From NCBI GenBank assembly GCA_948146395.1, contig OX411557.1, positions 30,499,577 to 30,563,576 on the forward strand: a stretch of DNA of 64,000 nucleotides. The letters are read 5' to 3'. The position numbers and the translations under genes were made by a program. The notes under the pieces were generated by a model. It saw only the letters and a list, made by a program, of their open reading frames with translations, made no database searches and was not told the DNA's origin. Of this stretch, positions 26,001-35,328 are shown piece by piece. The first letter of the stretch is position 1; each line of letters opens with the position of its first letter. The stretch is from Fragum whitleyi (lineage: Eukaryota > Mollusca > Bivalvia > Cardiida > Cardiidae).

Positions 26001-29000
26001 GATACATTGATTGAATGGAGTTATACGCCGCTTTCAATATTTTTTTCAGTTATATCGCTGCGGCTGGAGCACCTAACAATGGTTTCCTGGTATTTCACTC
26101 ACCAATACAACCATCACATCCTTTCCTAGCATCCAGCTGCTATCTCACATAGGTTAAAGATTATCAACCCATTGGTGAGAGACAAATAGTCGGAAAGAAT
26201 TGGTGCCGCCGTCGGAGATCGAACCCGGGTTCTCTAGATTGACAATCCGACGCGCTACCAACTGCGCTTTGACGGTGGCAGCAGGATGCGTTCGCCGGCG
26301 ACTCGGAAACGCTTCCCCGTATCAACAAAAATGAAACACGTCGTATACAAGTATTTAAAATAAGGCGCTCATGCGCGCTTGTTATCCTCAGTGCAGGGCT
26401 TACAAAATTTAACTGAAAAAAAGGTCGTAAATTATTTTCAGAGTTCATTTTCGTAGACAAATATCTGGAACCCAATGAAAACAATACAATTTTCCTGCTA
26501 GAAAATATGAGCTCTAATGTTTTATTCATAGAAAATTACTAAGAAATGTGATTTACGTTGGAGATATTATATCAAATTCGACCTATTTAAGAAAAATGAA
26601 GTTTTAAATCCCCCCCCCCCCTGAAGAATCTTTGATCTCGTTTAAATAAGAACATCATTGTTTGAAATTTGCACGAACATTTCGTTTGCATTCATAGTTT
26701 TAGCTCTTCTGTGAACGAGGTGCTCCTGTGGAGCTATTATAATCTAACTGCGTCCGTCGTTTGTTGTGCGTCGTCCGTCCAGACCCACATGTCTTGTGTG
26801 CGCTCTAAGGCATATCATCCTTCTGTTTCTAAATTACAACTGGTATTCAACAAAAATAAACTTTTACTTATAAAATTTGAATTTAAGGAATGACTATAAC
26901 TATTTTTACTATTATTATTTTTAAGTACAACTTCAGCAACTTGAAAAGTTTGAAGTAAGGTCTTTCTTGCCATGGACATATCAATGAATTTGACCACAAT
27001 ATTGGAAGCAATCCGATTACATGGACTAATTTGGAGAACCTTTGTTCCCACGAGAGGAAAAACATGGCTACCAATCTCCGGTTTATTTGTGTTTATCTGT
27101 CTTCCTCATCAAATAACGCCGAGGTTTCATTAGAGCACGCCAGAACGGAAAACAATCGTTACAGAATGTCGTGATTGGGGCGCCGAAAAGTTCGCTGTCT
27201 CGACGAAAACGCTTTAATTCAATTTAGGAACAATTGTTTCGGTTGTATTCTTTTCTCCTTTCATACTCTAGACGTCCTGGGCGAAATAATCCTTTTCCTT
27301 TACAATATCTATTTCAATTCTATATATGTTCTTAAGCGTTAGATCTTTGCTCGGAAATAGATAGAAAGTCACGGGTTTGGGAAGAATACTAAAGAAATTC
27401 GTAATGGACGGTCCATTAGTATTTAGTATCAGCAAAACTGAAAACATTCGGCTCATTATAGACTTTCGGTTAAAAATGACTGAATAGGCACATTGTGCTC
27501 ACATTTATGGCAACTTTCAAAACATACCCTTCGTTTTAAGTTTAACAAAACGTGGAAAAACCATTTGCAAATTATATCCTGCTTTGCACGTATACTCGCG
27601 TGCAAAGCGGGATATAATTTTCAAATAGTTTACCACGTTTTGTTATGCTAAACGCAGGGATGGTTTCGAACATTATAGGAAATTTCTAGAGTTGAATATT
27701 GCGACGAAGATGTGTTAAACATACCATAATCTGCGAAGAAAGGTTTTCATTTATATGTATCAGACTAAGAAGAATGGAGTCTTATTTGTTAAATTCGTTA
27801 GATTTATTTCCTGATTAAAAATATTTTATTACTGTTACCCTGGAAACCAAAATAGGATTTAAGCTACGATATCCATTTTATTCCGATTTTCTGGTTTAAA
27901 AGAATGTTCGAAAAAAGTCTCAACAGACAATTTCATATGATTTATTATCTTTTCTAATCTTTCCGAAGTTTTCTGTTGATGCGTTGGTCATATTTTCAAC
28001 GTGATAGGAAGGTTCTATTTCAATTAAATGAAAATAAGTCTGTGCGGGACATTTCCAACAATTTCACAAGAGCGCAAAGCAAAGACTCTGGACAGTCTGT
28101 GTGTGACATTTCCAACAATTTAATATGTACGCAAAGCAAAGACTCTGATCAAAGATTCTGATCAGCCTGTTCGTGACAGGTTTTATTGATTGGTTGAATG
28201 GAGTTTACGCCGCTTTCAACATTTTGTCAGTAATATCGCGGCGGCTGGAGCACTTAACAATGGATTCCTGGTATTTCTCTCAACAGTAAAACCACCACAT
28301 CCTTTCCTATCCTCCAGCTGCTATCTCACAAAGGTCCAAGAATATCAACCCATAGTTGGGAGACAAATAGTCGAAAAAAATGAGTGCCGCCGTCGGGGAT
28401 CGAACCAGTAAAAAGTTGCAATAAACGTTTAGATGATATTAGATTAATTGGTATCTATTCCCTTGTATATTTTCAGGTCTATTAATGGGAGCGGGTGTGG
28501 GTGTCTACCCTAATGGCTGGGACAGTAAAGAGGTACAACAAGCATGTGGATATACCTCAAAATCATATAGCTTGGGTAGGTGTTGCGTTATTTTAAATAA
28601 GCTCGTGCAGGAGATTTTCGACAATTTCGAATATACCCAAAGCAAAGACTCTGACCAGCCTGTGAATCCGCACAGTCTGACCAGAGTCTTTACCATGCGT
28701 TCAGTAGATAGATAAGGTCTCAAATTATCTGTAGACCATCAGGTAACTTTATATTTACAGTATATGGCTTTCTACGCTACTCAATGCCTGGTGTCACAAA
28801 AATTTCAAATTGTCACACACAGGCTCAAATATTTATGCCCTATTGTATAATAAAGTTTAGTGGTAATCTTAATAGAAGCTGCAACGTAATTGTGCAGTAG
28901 TTATTATGTGCATTTCAAACATCAAGGATATCTTTTTAATACGCGTATATATTACGTATGTTGGCCGCTATTCCCTTGATTAACTCTTTAAATTTCTTTT

Positions 29001-29136
29001 ACTATTTTCAGGAGATTGTTCTTTATCCTGGTGTTTTCATCTGACGTCAGTTGGTGTCGGAATAACTTTAATGTGTTCTATATTGGCATTCCATGCGCCA
29101 AAGCGGAAACAGTTTGTTACCGGATATGCGTTATGA
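16663..29136 (+). CDS. LHFPL6: LHFPL6-like tetraspan membrane protein (3 coding exons)
   Basis: Exons 16663-17068, 28477-28575 and 29012-29136 join in frame (phases 1 and 1) to 630 nt, or 209 residues plus TGA. All introns are GT-AG. Four membrane segments are visible at about residues 8-31, 88-115, 119-148 and 174-197. Family landmarks are MPYW at 28-31, FGVFRRC at 52-58, ECGRY at 74-78, YPNGWDS at 146-152, CGYTS at 159-163 and SLGDCSLSW at 167-175. The FRRC, ECGRY and CGYTS blocks fit LHFPL6/LHFPL1 better than LHFPL2 or LHFPL3-5. Length matches the family (about 200-250 residues). The family is tetraspan; some members (LHFPL4/5) assist ion-channel or receptor complexes, but LHFPL6 itself has no settled role. 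The start is the first ATG in frame, just before the FWAFTSFLG membrane segment. Orthology to LHFPL6 rather than LHFPL1 is inferred from motif recall only. Confidence 0.93.
17167..17544. mobile_element. Tc1/mariner-like MITE, copy in LHFPL6-like intron 1
   Basis: TACAGTTAAGATCTTCGTGG to CGATGTTCTTAACTGTA. Both ends are well preserved and TA-flanked. It begins about 100 bases after exon 1. Confidence 0.75.
18003..18417. mobile_element. Tc1/mariner-like MITE in LHFPL6-like intron 1 (left end eroded)
   Basis: Contains the full central palindrome GGGAGGTAATCCCATATC...GATTGATTACCTCCC-type arms and the right end CAATTTCACGATGTAACTAACTGTA. The left terminus is lost. Confidence 0.72.
18830..19230. 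repeat. Degenerate tandem repeat (AAAGAACGTCTTATCTTTTAAAACGG unit)
   Basis: CATCAGGTGTCTTACATC, AATCAGATGTCTTTTAACC and CATCAGGCATTTTTGTCTC each precede a TTCAAAGA.AGTCTTATC-type word. The last unit recurs at 20565-20760 (AAAGAACGTCTAATCTTTT, GAGATAATAGTTGTATTTT). Confidence 0.5.
19247..19544. mobile_element. Tc1/mariner-like MITE, internally deleted copy
   Basis: GCAGTTAATTACATTCTGAAATTGAC to TTTCACGATGTTTTTAACTGTA, about 300 bp. The central section is shorter than in full copies. Confidence 0.7.
19762..20490. repeat. Molluscan-type tandem-unit element
   Basis: Begins CTCACCTCAGCAAGAGGTGC with GTCCGTCCTAAGTCGTGCGTCG. It contains three to four ~120-bp units (ATCAACCTGAAAAT..G, AAACCTTGAAAGCA, TAGGTCA) and ends GGGCCATTATGGCCCCCGTTT. 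Lies in LHFPL6-like intron 1. Confidence 0.55.
21902..23410 (+). pseudogene. Mobile-element ORF relic: 2A-like motif plus herpes-tegument/USP-like cysteine protease domain, split by an insertion
   Basis: From ATG 21902 the frame runs to a hydrophobic LVLLSLLILCGDI, then TAG (22115-22117), then SNPGP, the shape of a 2A-like (ribosome-skipping) motif with its acidic residue replaced by a stop. The same frame continues, with one more TAG, into GNIHHGNEMFSSSSRGKQC, a cysteine-box pattern. A pearl-like element interrupts at 22254-22948. Downstream, 22949-23140 carries SDLDHILIAGDNLYNFI, and FDSHSRD, a histidine-box pattern, appears in another frame at 23338-23358. Order and motifs resemble ORFs of some invertebrate transposons with a tegument/USP-type deubiquitinase-like fold (inference from recall). 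Two stops, frameshifts and the insertion show it is dead. Confidence 0.6.
22254..22948. mobile_element. Pearl-like non-autonomous element with ~165 bp tandem units
   Basis: Inverted ends TATACGCCCGAAG and CTTCGGTCGTATA enclose a short (GTCT)n tract and three to four imperfect ~165-bp units (GTGTCC.GTCCATAACTTT..., CTTGAAACTTCACAGGTGTA..., TTGAGTTATTGCCCTTTGTTTG). Tandem core units next to a GTCTGTC tract recall bivalve pearl elements. It interrupts the older ORF relic at 21902-23410. Confidence 0.7.
23624..24003. mobile_element. Tc1/mariner-like MITE copy
   Basis: TACAGTAAAGAACATCACGAAATTGAC to CAATTTTACGATGCTGTTAAATGTA. The GAGTGTGTGGAGCG and CTACCTCCCTTTAAT interior words match. Confidence 0.72.
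25084..25400. mobile_element. Tc1/mariner-like MITE, partial copy
   Basis: Left end AACATCGAGAAATTGACATGATG, GGAATGATTTCGGAATGAAAG, palindromic centre TTTCGTCCAATTGAACGAAA and TACCTCCCTTTAAT. The right end is eroded. Confidence 0.62.
25436..25603 (-). repeat. tRNA-derived SINE (family A), 5'-truncated
   Basis: The 3' body only: read on the minus strand it ends ...GCCGCGATATAACTGAAAG then TTTGAAAGCGGCGTTAAAAC. The tRNA-like head is missing. Confidence 0.75.
25640..25862 (-). repeat. tRNA-derived SINE (family B)
   Basis: Minus strand: A-box-like GTGTAGCTTAGTCGGTAAGC and B-box-like CAGGTTGAGTTCCCC, followed by a body containing GCATCGATG-type words. A related body segment in reverse orientation lies near 42725-42780. 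Confidence 0.55.
26002..26283 (-). repeat. tRNA-derived SINE (family A), complete
   Basis: On the minus strand, a tRNA-like head with A box AGTTGGTAGCGCG and B box GGGTTCGATCTCC lies at about 26283-26205. The body follows and the AAAGCGGCGTATAACTCCAT tail ends in ATTCAATCAATG. Head ends TGCCACCGTC and GACGGCGGCA can pair. Compare molluscan MetaSINE-type families. Confidence 0.82.
26705..26860. repeat. Molluscan-type tandem-unit element, left fragment
   Basis: GAACGAGGTGCTCCTGTGGAG followed by GCGTCCGTCGTTTGTTGTGCG and GTCGTCCGTCCAG resembles the left end of 19762 and 38190. Confidence 0.45.
27524..27661. mobile_element. Foldback element (ACGCAGGG family), copy 1
   Basis: AACAAAACGTGG at the left is inverted as CCACGTTTTGTT at the right. 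Inner arms TATATCCTGCTTTGCACG and CGTGCAAAGCGGGATATA meet at a 5-base loop. The outer end is AAACGCAGGGAT. Confidence 0.72.
28038..28180. mobile_element. MITE (GAGCCTGTGCGTGACATTTCC family), duplicated left ends
   Basis: Two and a half tandem copies of the left end: CTGTGCGGGACATTTCC, CTGTGTGTGACATTTCC, then CTGTTCGTGACAG, each followed by GCAAAGCAAAGACTCTG. No right end is seen. A SINE adjoins it. Confidence 0.6.
28183..28407 (-). repeat. tRNA-derived SINE (family A), head truncated
   Basis: Minus-strand body and tail are complete, but the head is cut inside the B box (GGTTCGATCCCCGACGGCGG). It lies at the end of LHFPL6-like intron 1. Confidence 0.78.
28477..28575 (+). CDS. LHFPL6: LHFPL6-like coding exon 2
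   Basis: A 99-nt exon between TATTTTCAG| and |GTAGGT. It encodes residues 136-168, the third membrane segment and the conserved GWDS and CGYTS blocks. Phase 1 at both ends matches exons 1 and 3. Confidence 0.93.
28603..28834. mobile_element. MITE (GAGCCTGTGCGTGACATTTCC family) filling half of LHFPL6-like intron 2
   Basis: CGTGCAGGAGATTTTCGACAATTTC at the left and AAATTGTCACACACAGGCTCA at the right. About 230 of the intron's 436 bases are this element. Confidence 0.68.
29012..29136 (+). CDS. LHFPL6: LHFPL6-like coding exon 3 (C-terminus)
   Basis: The acceptor is TATTTTCAG| at 29011. The exon encodes residues 169-209 (GDCSLSW..., fourth membrane segment, short basic tail APKRKQ) and ends with TGA at 29134-29136. 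A possible polyadenylation signal is AATTAAA near 29504; no stronger one is seen before the repeat at 29.6 kb. Confidence 0.92.
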
Positions 29137-29620
29137 GGAAGTGACGGAACTGAAAATAGATCCATATGACGAATCACTTTAAAGGACTTAAAGTGACGTA
29201 ACTGACAGTAGACCGACGTGATGAATCACTCTAAGGGACTTCAACAAAAACGCTTGCATGTGATATTTTGTAATATCTATCTCATTGATCATTTTCGAAA
29301 CTCCATGTTTGCCACTTGTGTAAAAAAATCACGATACTATGTCATAAAATGCTGTGACGATGGATACGTCCCGAGTTCGATTATCGGGAATGGCCGGCGG
29401 TGTCTGTTTTTATTATTATTATTTGTTTCATACGAGGACACCCAGATGTAACAAAAAGTAGTGAATTCAAAAGGAAGCAGAATATAAAGAGATTGATTCA
29501 AATTAAAAAGTTTGAATTTTCTATCAATTAAAAGAGAGAATTACTTATTCTATTTATTTTAGCATATGCTTAAATATGCAACAATCTCTCAAGTGAGTGA
29601 CATTGAGTTACATTGGTCAT

Positions 29621-29890
29621 AGGCGCAGCTAAGATTTCGAAATTTAAACGTACTTTGAAGGCGCCCACCAAAGAATAAACAGGATAAAGGCCATATATTG
29701 ACCGTTACAAAAGATGAATGTCCACTGTCCGCTTTTCATGTTTTGAGCGTTGGTGAATAACTAAAACATCGTAACTACAGCTCAAATAAGCTGTAGTTTC
29801 GATGTTATGATCATTCATCAATGATATTTTTCGAAAGACAATTTATTTATATTACGCACTTGCGTAATATGCATAATGGTAGTTTTGTTT
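29621..29890. mobile_element. GGGCGTA-ended palindromic MITE, copy 1
   Basis: AGGCGCAGCTAAGATTTCG at the left, central hairpin GAATAACTAAAACATCG... CGATGTTATGATCATTCATC, and right end TTACGCACTTGCGTAATATGC. It shares the ACAAAAGATGAATGTCC word with the 59.5 kb copy. Confidence 0.66.
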
Positions 29891-30339
29891 GTAATGGTGG
29901 CTTACAATAATGTACATATGCGTGAAACTCTGGTAACTCAGGCAAACTATACTGTCAGAAATTTTAAAATAGGCAGGTTCGAACAGTGAATGCAAGGTCA
30001 GTGGCAGCTTTTACTTAGTGTGATTTTTAGTATGAATGACAAAATTGAAACAATACAAGAAGTCATGATAATATCATATTCAATGTAAATTGATGTCTAG
30101 TTAACATTGTGTTAACATATTTTTGTCTAGAAGTCGAGAAAATAACATGCTTAGCCTTTGAAACACGGATTTTTTGCCTTGAATTATACATTGAGTAATC
30201 AATCGAACACACAAGTTTACAATGGCGCCAGACATTATGCCTCTCTTAATCATTCGGGTTTAAAAAATTAGAAAAAAGCTTGTGGCTTAGGTCGTCTTGG
30301 TATCCAACTATTACGTTGTCAAAGGGACCCCATTACATT

Positions 30340-30525
30340 CAGGGCCCGAAGTTATAGAACTTTTCTCGGGCTCAATTAACATTTTTCTCAATTTTCAATT
30401 TGAGATTAAAGCCGTAATTCTGTTTTATTACTTATTTTAATGTATTAACATAAAATATGATATTTATAAGTAATAGTTATAGTTCATTTCTGACAATTTA
30501 CGCGATATTACCTAAGTGAAGCCTT
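30340..30525. mobile_element. Partial MITE related to 35602-35846
   Basis: Begins GGGCCCGAAGTTATAGAACTTTTCTCGGGCTCA and shares the subterminal GATTAAAGCCGTAATT.TG type interior. The second end is not seen. Confidence 0.5.
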
Positions 30526-31998
30526 TTTTTTTTATAAATACTCGATTGCAAGTTAAGGGTCTTTCGGGACATTTTATCAGACAAGATTATGACGTCATTA
30601 TCTGGTTTTGAATAGAGTCCCATGCCCTTTATGACCTAGAGTCACGTAGCTTCACTTTTTCGAGCGGATCGTTAGGTTATGGGATATATTTTTTGATCTT
30701 CAAAAGAAATGGCGGCCTTTCATTGGAGGAAAAAATTGGACGATCGGTAAGTTGTTATAAATTACAACTTATTAATATTATCTTTTATTTTCACAAATTT
30801 ATCTCAATTTAAGGTAGTCTGACAACATTATGCACTTATTCCAATCTCTATCAAATAAATATATTTCGAAGATTGTACCTTTCCGATAATGTGACCTAAA
30901 CATCAGCAAAGCTTTTCATGCATTTTTCGAAGAAAATGGGATTTCTTTGAAAATACTATTTTTTCTTGCAAAATGCCAAGAAAAGGAAGATAAGAAGCTG
31001 AATGATAACTTTCAATGTTAGTAAATTGGTACACATGATACATTGAATAAAAGGAATTGTTAAATGTTTGATAAGGAACACTTACAAGACGAAAATGCAG
31101 GAAATCACGTTCTCAAAAAAATTCTCGTTTATACACCGAAATCTATTTTTTATTTTAAAATCAACACAAAACATACTGCTACATTAAATACAGTTGAAAT
31201 AATAAGACAGAAAATTAGTTTAACATGAGTAGAATTAGAAAAGCTAAGATAAAGTATGTGTATCCAGTCATTTTTGGCCACTTTGATTTCCTTTAAAGCA
31301 CCAACCCTCCAAATTCAGGCGCTAACCTATTTTCGTGTTCTGTAAATAGATAAGACAAGAGTTTAATATCATTTCTGTAATACAAAATATGTACCTCATT
31401 AATATTTGGATAACTGCTATTTAAGTCTTAATTACTATTAAATCAGGCACGTAGGGGCCAATTTATGGGGATGGGTTGGTTGGATGAAGACTTGTTTCTT
31501 TGGGTCTCTTCTTTACTTACAAGACAAAATGAAATATCGATTTATACATGTGTAATAAATACTGAGAAGGAAGGATGCTTCAAATTCGTTACTTTTACAA
31601 AGGAAACTACATATGCAAGAAAGAAATATTCATAATCAGACCGTCAATCACCATGTATATCAGTCATAAGGTGATGCATTTCAGGCAACAATTTTTAAGC
31701 GTCCATGTCATACTAAATATCTAAGTCTCATTTGTTGAATCTTCTAGAAAAAAATGAACCAAGTGACAAAAAACAGTTGTAAGATAATGCAATGGCAGAG
31801 AAAAGTCAGGTTATAACATTAAAAGAAAAGGAAATATTGCTTGCAACAAGAGTTTTCTCACTTTCCAACAAAATATCCCATTTTTCAAAACGTTGGCTAG
31901 GAAGGAAATACACGTTCGCCATTTAAGCTTCTGTGGCATTGTAACCTACCCAATTTAATTCCAGTTTCCCAGTCGGAAAAAGTACTTTTAAAATTGAA

Positions 31999-32041
31999 AA
32001 GGAAACACCCCCCCCCCCCCCCCAATCCCCCCCCCACCCCA
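31999..32041. repeat. Poly(C) tract
   Basis: Runs of C interrupted by AAT and A. A similar smaller run is at 26610-26621. Length may be unreliable in assemblies. Confidence 0.7.
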
Positions 32042-32549
32042 ATCAATAATACATATTTTTTAAAAGGGTTTACAATGTTACAACCGAAAATTTTTATTTA
32101 TTTCAGCAGAAAAAATAATTTCACTGTAATATAATTTCAAAGCAACATAATAATAAACTACTTAAACGCACGAATCTTTGATACAAAAAAATAAGATAGG
32201 GACAATTTTTCATTAACGGGAGCTAATATTCTGCTAAATCGAGTTAAGGTTTCCAATTGTGTCTGATAGCCTTAAATTTTGATACAATTGAGCCTGGGCC
32301 TGAGCCTGAAAAAAAGTTTTATAGCCTTGGGCCTTGACAGCATACACACTTATAATTAATGTACTTAATGTAGTTAATGTGTCGAATTCGACCGATACAG
32401 TTTAGAACAACGTCATATTTTCAATATGAAAAGATTCAATGTGGAATACAACGTCCTGAATAAACTTTTTTTTAAAATTATATTAAAGGGAGTTAATTTT
32501 GTCTAAGTTAAACTGAATTATCAATATATCAATATCAACCTCATGGTCT

Positions 32550-32612
32550 TTCACAATGTTAACCAAGGTTTCCTAATGAAAATCATTAGGAAACCTCGGT
32601 TAACACTGTTAA
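32550..32612. repeat. Inverted repeat (hairpin)
   Basis: GTTAACCAAGGTTTCCTAATGA and TCATTAGGAAACCTCGGTTAAC, separated by AAA, form near-perfect arms. Confidence 0.7.
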
Positions 32613-32859
32613 AGTTTATGACTTCCTAAATGTTGCGGACATATTACGGGTCGACTTCCTTAAATATATTTGTTTGTCCTCGCGGACCAACTAGACACCA
32701 AAAAGTAAAACCTAGCCAAAAAATTTTAGGAACAATTGGATCGATTCCATTTAACTTTCACGGAGCGTTTTAAATGGTTCGAATGTACTTTAGGGAGAAA
32801 AGAATGGACGTTGGGCGGAAGGTTTAAAATTTTTTAAAGCGGGATATGCTACAATTTTT

Positions 32860-33365
32860 GGATGATTTTGAACTAAAGTTTTGGTCGAATTCAGAGCTAC
32901 CAAAAATGACGTCATTCAATCTGTAACGACTACAATGATTGGAATCGGAAACCCTCGGTGATTCTACTCATAGGGGTCCGAAATGACCCCCCATCTACCA
33001 CCATATAGACCAATAACATAAATTGTTTATATTATTGGTCTTTATGGTGGTAAAGGGGGGGGGGGTAATTTCGGACCCGTATGATTCTACAGAACAGTAC
33101 CCGAAATACGGATGATTTTGAATTAAAGTTTTGGTCGAATTAGGAGCTACCAAAAATGACGTCATTCAATCTGTAACGACTACAATGCTTGTAATCGGAA
33201 ACCCTCGGTGATTCTACGCATAGGGGTCCGAAATTACCCCCCCCCCTCTACCACCATATAGACCAATATCATAAATTGTTTATATTATTGGTCTATATGG
33301 TGGTAAAGGTGGGGGTAATTTCGGACCCCTATGATTCTACAGAATAGTACCCGGAATTAATACGG
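32860..33365. repeat. Tandem duplication (250-bp period), each unit holding a foldback element
   Basis: GATGATTTTGAA.TAAAGTTTT starts at 32861 and 33111. Each unit contains ATAGGGGTCCGAAAT, CTACCACCATATAGACC, ATTATTGGTCT.TATGGTGG and ATTTCGGACCC.TATGATTC, an inverted pair of roughly 55-bp arms. Confidence 0.8.
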
Positions 33366-34148
33366 ACTCGGACATGTAAGCGTTTCATTTCACACTTGGG
33401 TTTTTATGGCGTCACAAACACCAACGATCCCTCTAAGAGACGTTGCATAAAACGAAATCAACGAAATAATAATAGTGAGTATATCATAATTTGATAAAAA
33501 AAAAAACCGCAGTGTTTTACTGCGTTTTGTCATCAAAATATAATTTGCCCCAAAGATCTCTACAGATAATCGGAAAGAATTAACAACATGTGATTTTCTT
33601 TAAGCGCATTAAATAACCGAAGTACTACCAAAAGCCGAATTACATAGAAAATTAATAAAAATTCCTACACTTACGTCTGAGTTACTTTCCAGTTTACGGA
33701 AAAGTCCGAGTGATGTTCCGAATGCAATGATTAGTTGCTTGATAAGTTCTGGTAGTTACTGACATTTTCGACTCGGACATTATTTATGTCCAATTGTGGC
33801 ATGTAAAGTCTAAAATGAATTCGGCCTTGGCAAGGGTAGGAAAGTTAACAGTGATGTCAATTTTCTTTGAAAAAACATGAGTTTTCTCCCATATTCTGAT
33901 GGTTTGAAAGCTGAAACAAATCGGCCACATGATTTTGCCAGAAGCAGAGCCAAATGTCCGTCTACCTAAAATATATCAAAAGTTTTGCTAGATCTTGAAA
34001 TTAAGACCTGAGTCGTGAGATCCCGAATTTCTCAAAAAATCACAATAAGAGCATACCCTTCGTGTGACTACGCTCGGCTTTGAAGTTAAAAAGCATACTA
34101 TTATAACGTGAGTCAAATTTCAAATAAATGCTTTTTGTATTTTATTTT

Positions 34149-34271
34149 ATGTTTGAGCCTGTGCATGACATTTCCAACAATTTGAAATGGTTGGCAATTC
34201 TCTTTGCTTTGGCAAGAGTCTTTGCTTTGCGCATACTTGAAATTGTTGGAAATCTCACACACAGGCTCATT
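34149..34271. mobile_element. MITE (GAGCCTGTGCGTGACATTTCC family), short copy
   Basis: GAGCCTGTGCATGACATTTCC and AATTGTTGGAAATCTCACAC + ACAGGCTC are near-perfect inverted ends about 30 bp long. The total is about 123 bp, so most of the interior is deleted. Confidence 0.75.
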
Positions 34272-34289
34272 TAGTAAATGCCATAGAGA

Positions 34290-34395
34290 TAACCCAAATA
34301 TCAAAGTTTTCGCACAACGACGACAACGCCGACGACAACGAAACCAAGGTTTTAGCAATTCTTCGGGTTATCTTCGAAAACAGCCGAGCTAAAGA
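34290..34395. repeat. Interspersed repeat ending AAACAGCCGAGCTAAAG, short copy
   Basis: GTTTTCGCACAACGACGAC, AAACCAAGGTTTTAGCAATTC and GAAAACAGCCGAGCTAAAG match 48.7-48.88 kb. Confidence 0.55.
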
Positions 34396-35074
34396 TAAAT
34401 CCTTCAGAGTTTCTCCAAATCACTCCAAATTATTGCTTCAACTTGATATTTAGCACTATACAGTTGGATCCCTGATTTTGAAAAGAAATGAAGAACGATT
34501 TTTTCATTTTTATTTTTTATTTTTTTTTTTTTTTTTTTTTGAAATCTTCTTTTCAAGTCGATTAAGCTCAAAACTTTGATATTTGCCAAATGCACGATTA
34601 TGGGAACAAATCAAATAAATGTGACAAACTAAGCGATGAACAAACTTAGCGATATTTATTACCCTCCCCCTTTTATAAAGGATGCATACAAGTTCTATAA
34701 TCGCTCTATATGTCTCAATGAACCATTCAGTCGCTTACTAATTCAATTAAGTCAGTGAAATCTTTGAAATATTCTAACGAAATGTCTCAAAAAGCATATG
34801 TCGTACAAAATCTTTAGAAACACCTCAGTGAGACAATTCTATTTAGTTTTAACAACACACCCAGTATTCATTCACAATAATTTTAAAGCAAAAATACCGT
34901 ATTTATTCACAATAATTTTTAAGCAAAAATACCTACTTTCTTAAGATATATTGATATTAAAAAAAGAGGATTTTGAGAGCAGTCACTTAGCAAAAATGGT
35001 CGCTTAATGCAAGAAGACGTAGTCGCTTGAGCAAGCTTAACTAACCCCGCAGAATAAAAGTGTTTTAAATGTTT

Positions 35075-35328
35075 CTATTCGATATCACAATCTCTAATAT
35101 AAGTAACACATTGATTATTTAATAGAATTCCAAGGCCATTCAAATCTTCCTTCTGTACTTGACACTCCCCCGAGTCGAAGAATTCAGCTATACGACATAC
35201 GAAGCTCGTCTCATCGATGCAAAGCTGCAGACACTCGGGCAAAGTGCGCCCGGTGAACCGAGTCATGTTGTCATTCACTATGTAGACGTTTTCCATCGAT
35301 TGAAAGGTTGTACCATAATTTTTGCATC
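35075..35328 (-). CDS. PAN/EB protein exon 3 (C-terminal PAN/apple domain)
   Basis: The acceptor is TTTATTTCAG| at 35329-35330. The exon encodes residues 147-229, a full PAN/apple domain beginning CKNYGTTF and ending IRDCDIE, with TAG at 35077-35075. A reverse-strand AATAAA lies about 170 bases downstream, near 34.9 kb. Confidence 0.87.

Larger units (their letters stand above)
29891..32549. other. Gene-poor stretch
   Basis: Apart from the MITE piece at 30340 and the poly(C) tract there is only AT-rich sequence. A possible short first exon at 30710-30748 is discussed as a finding. Confidence 0.4.

Noticed and set aside
26205..26283. Functional tRNA gene
   Set aside because: The promoter boxes are good, but it continues directly into a SINE body shared with five other copies.
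26164..26529. 121-codon minus-strand frame
   Set aside because: Its C-terminal part is the tRNA-like head of a SINE translated.
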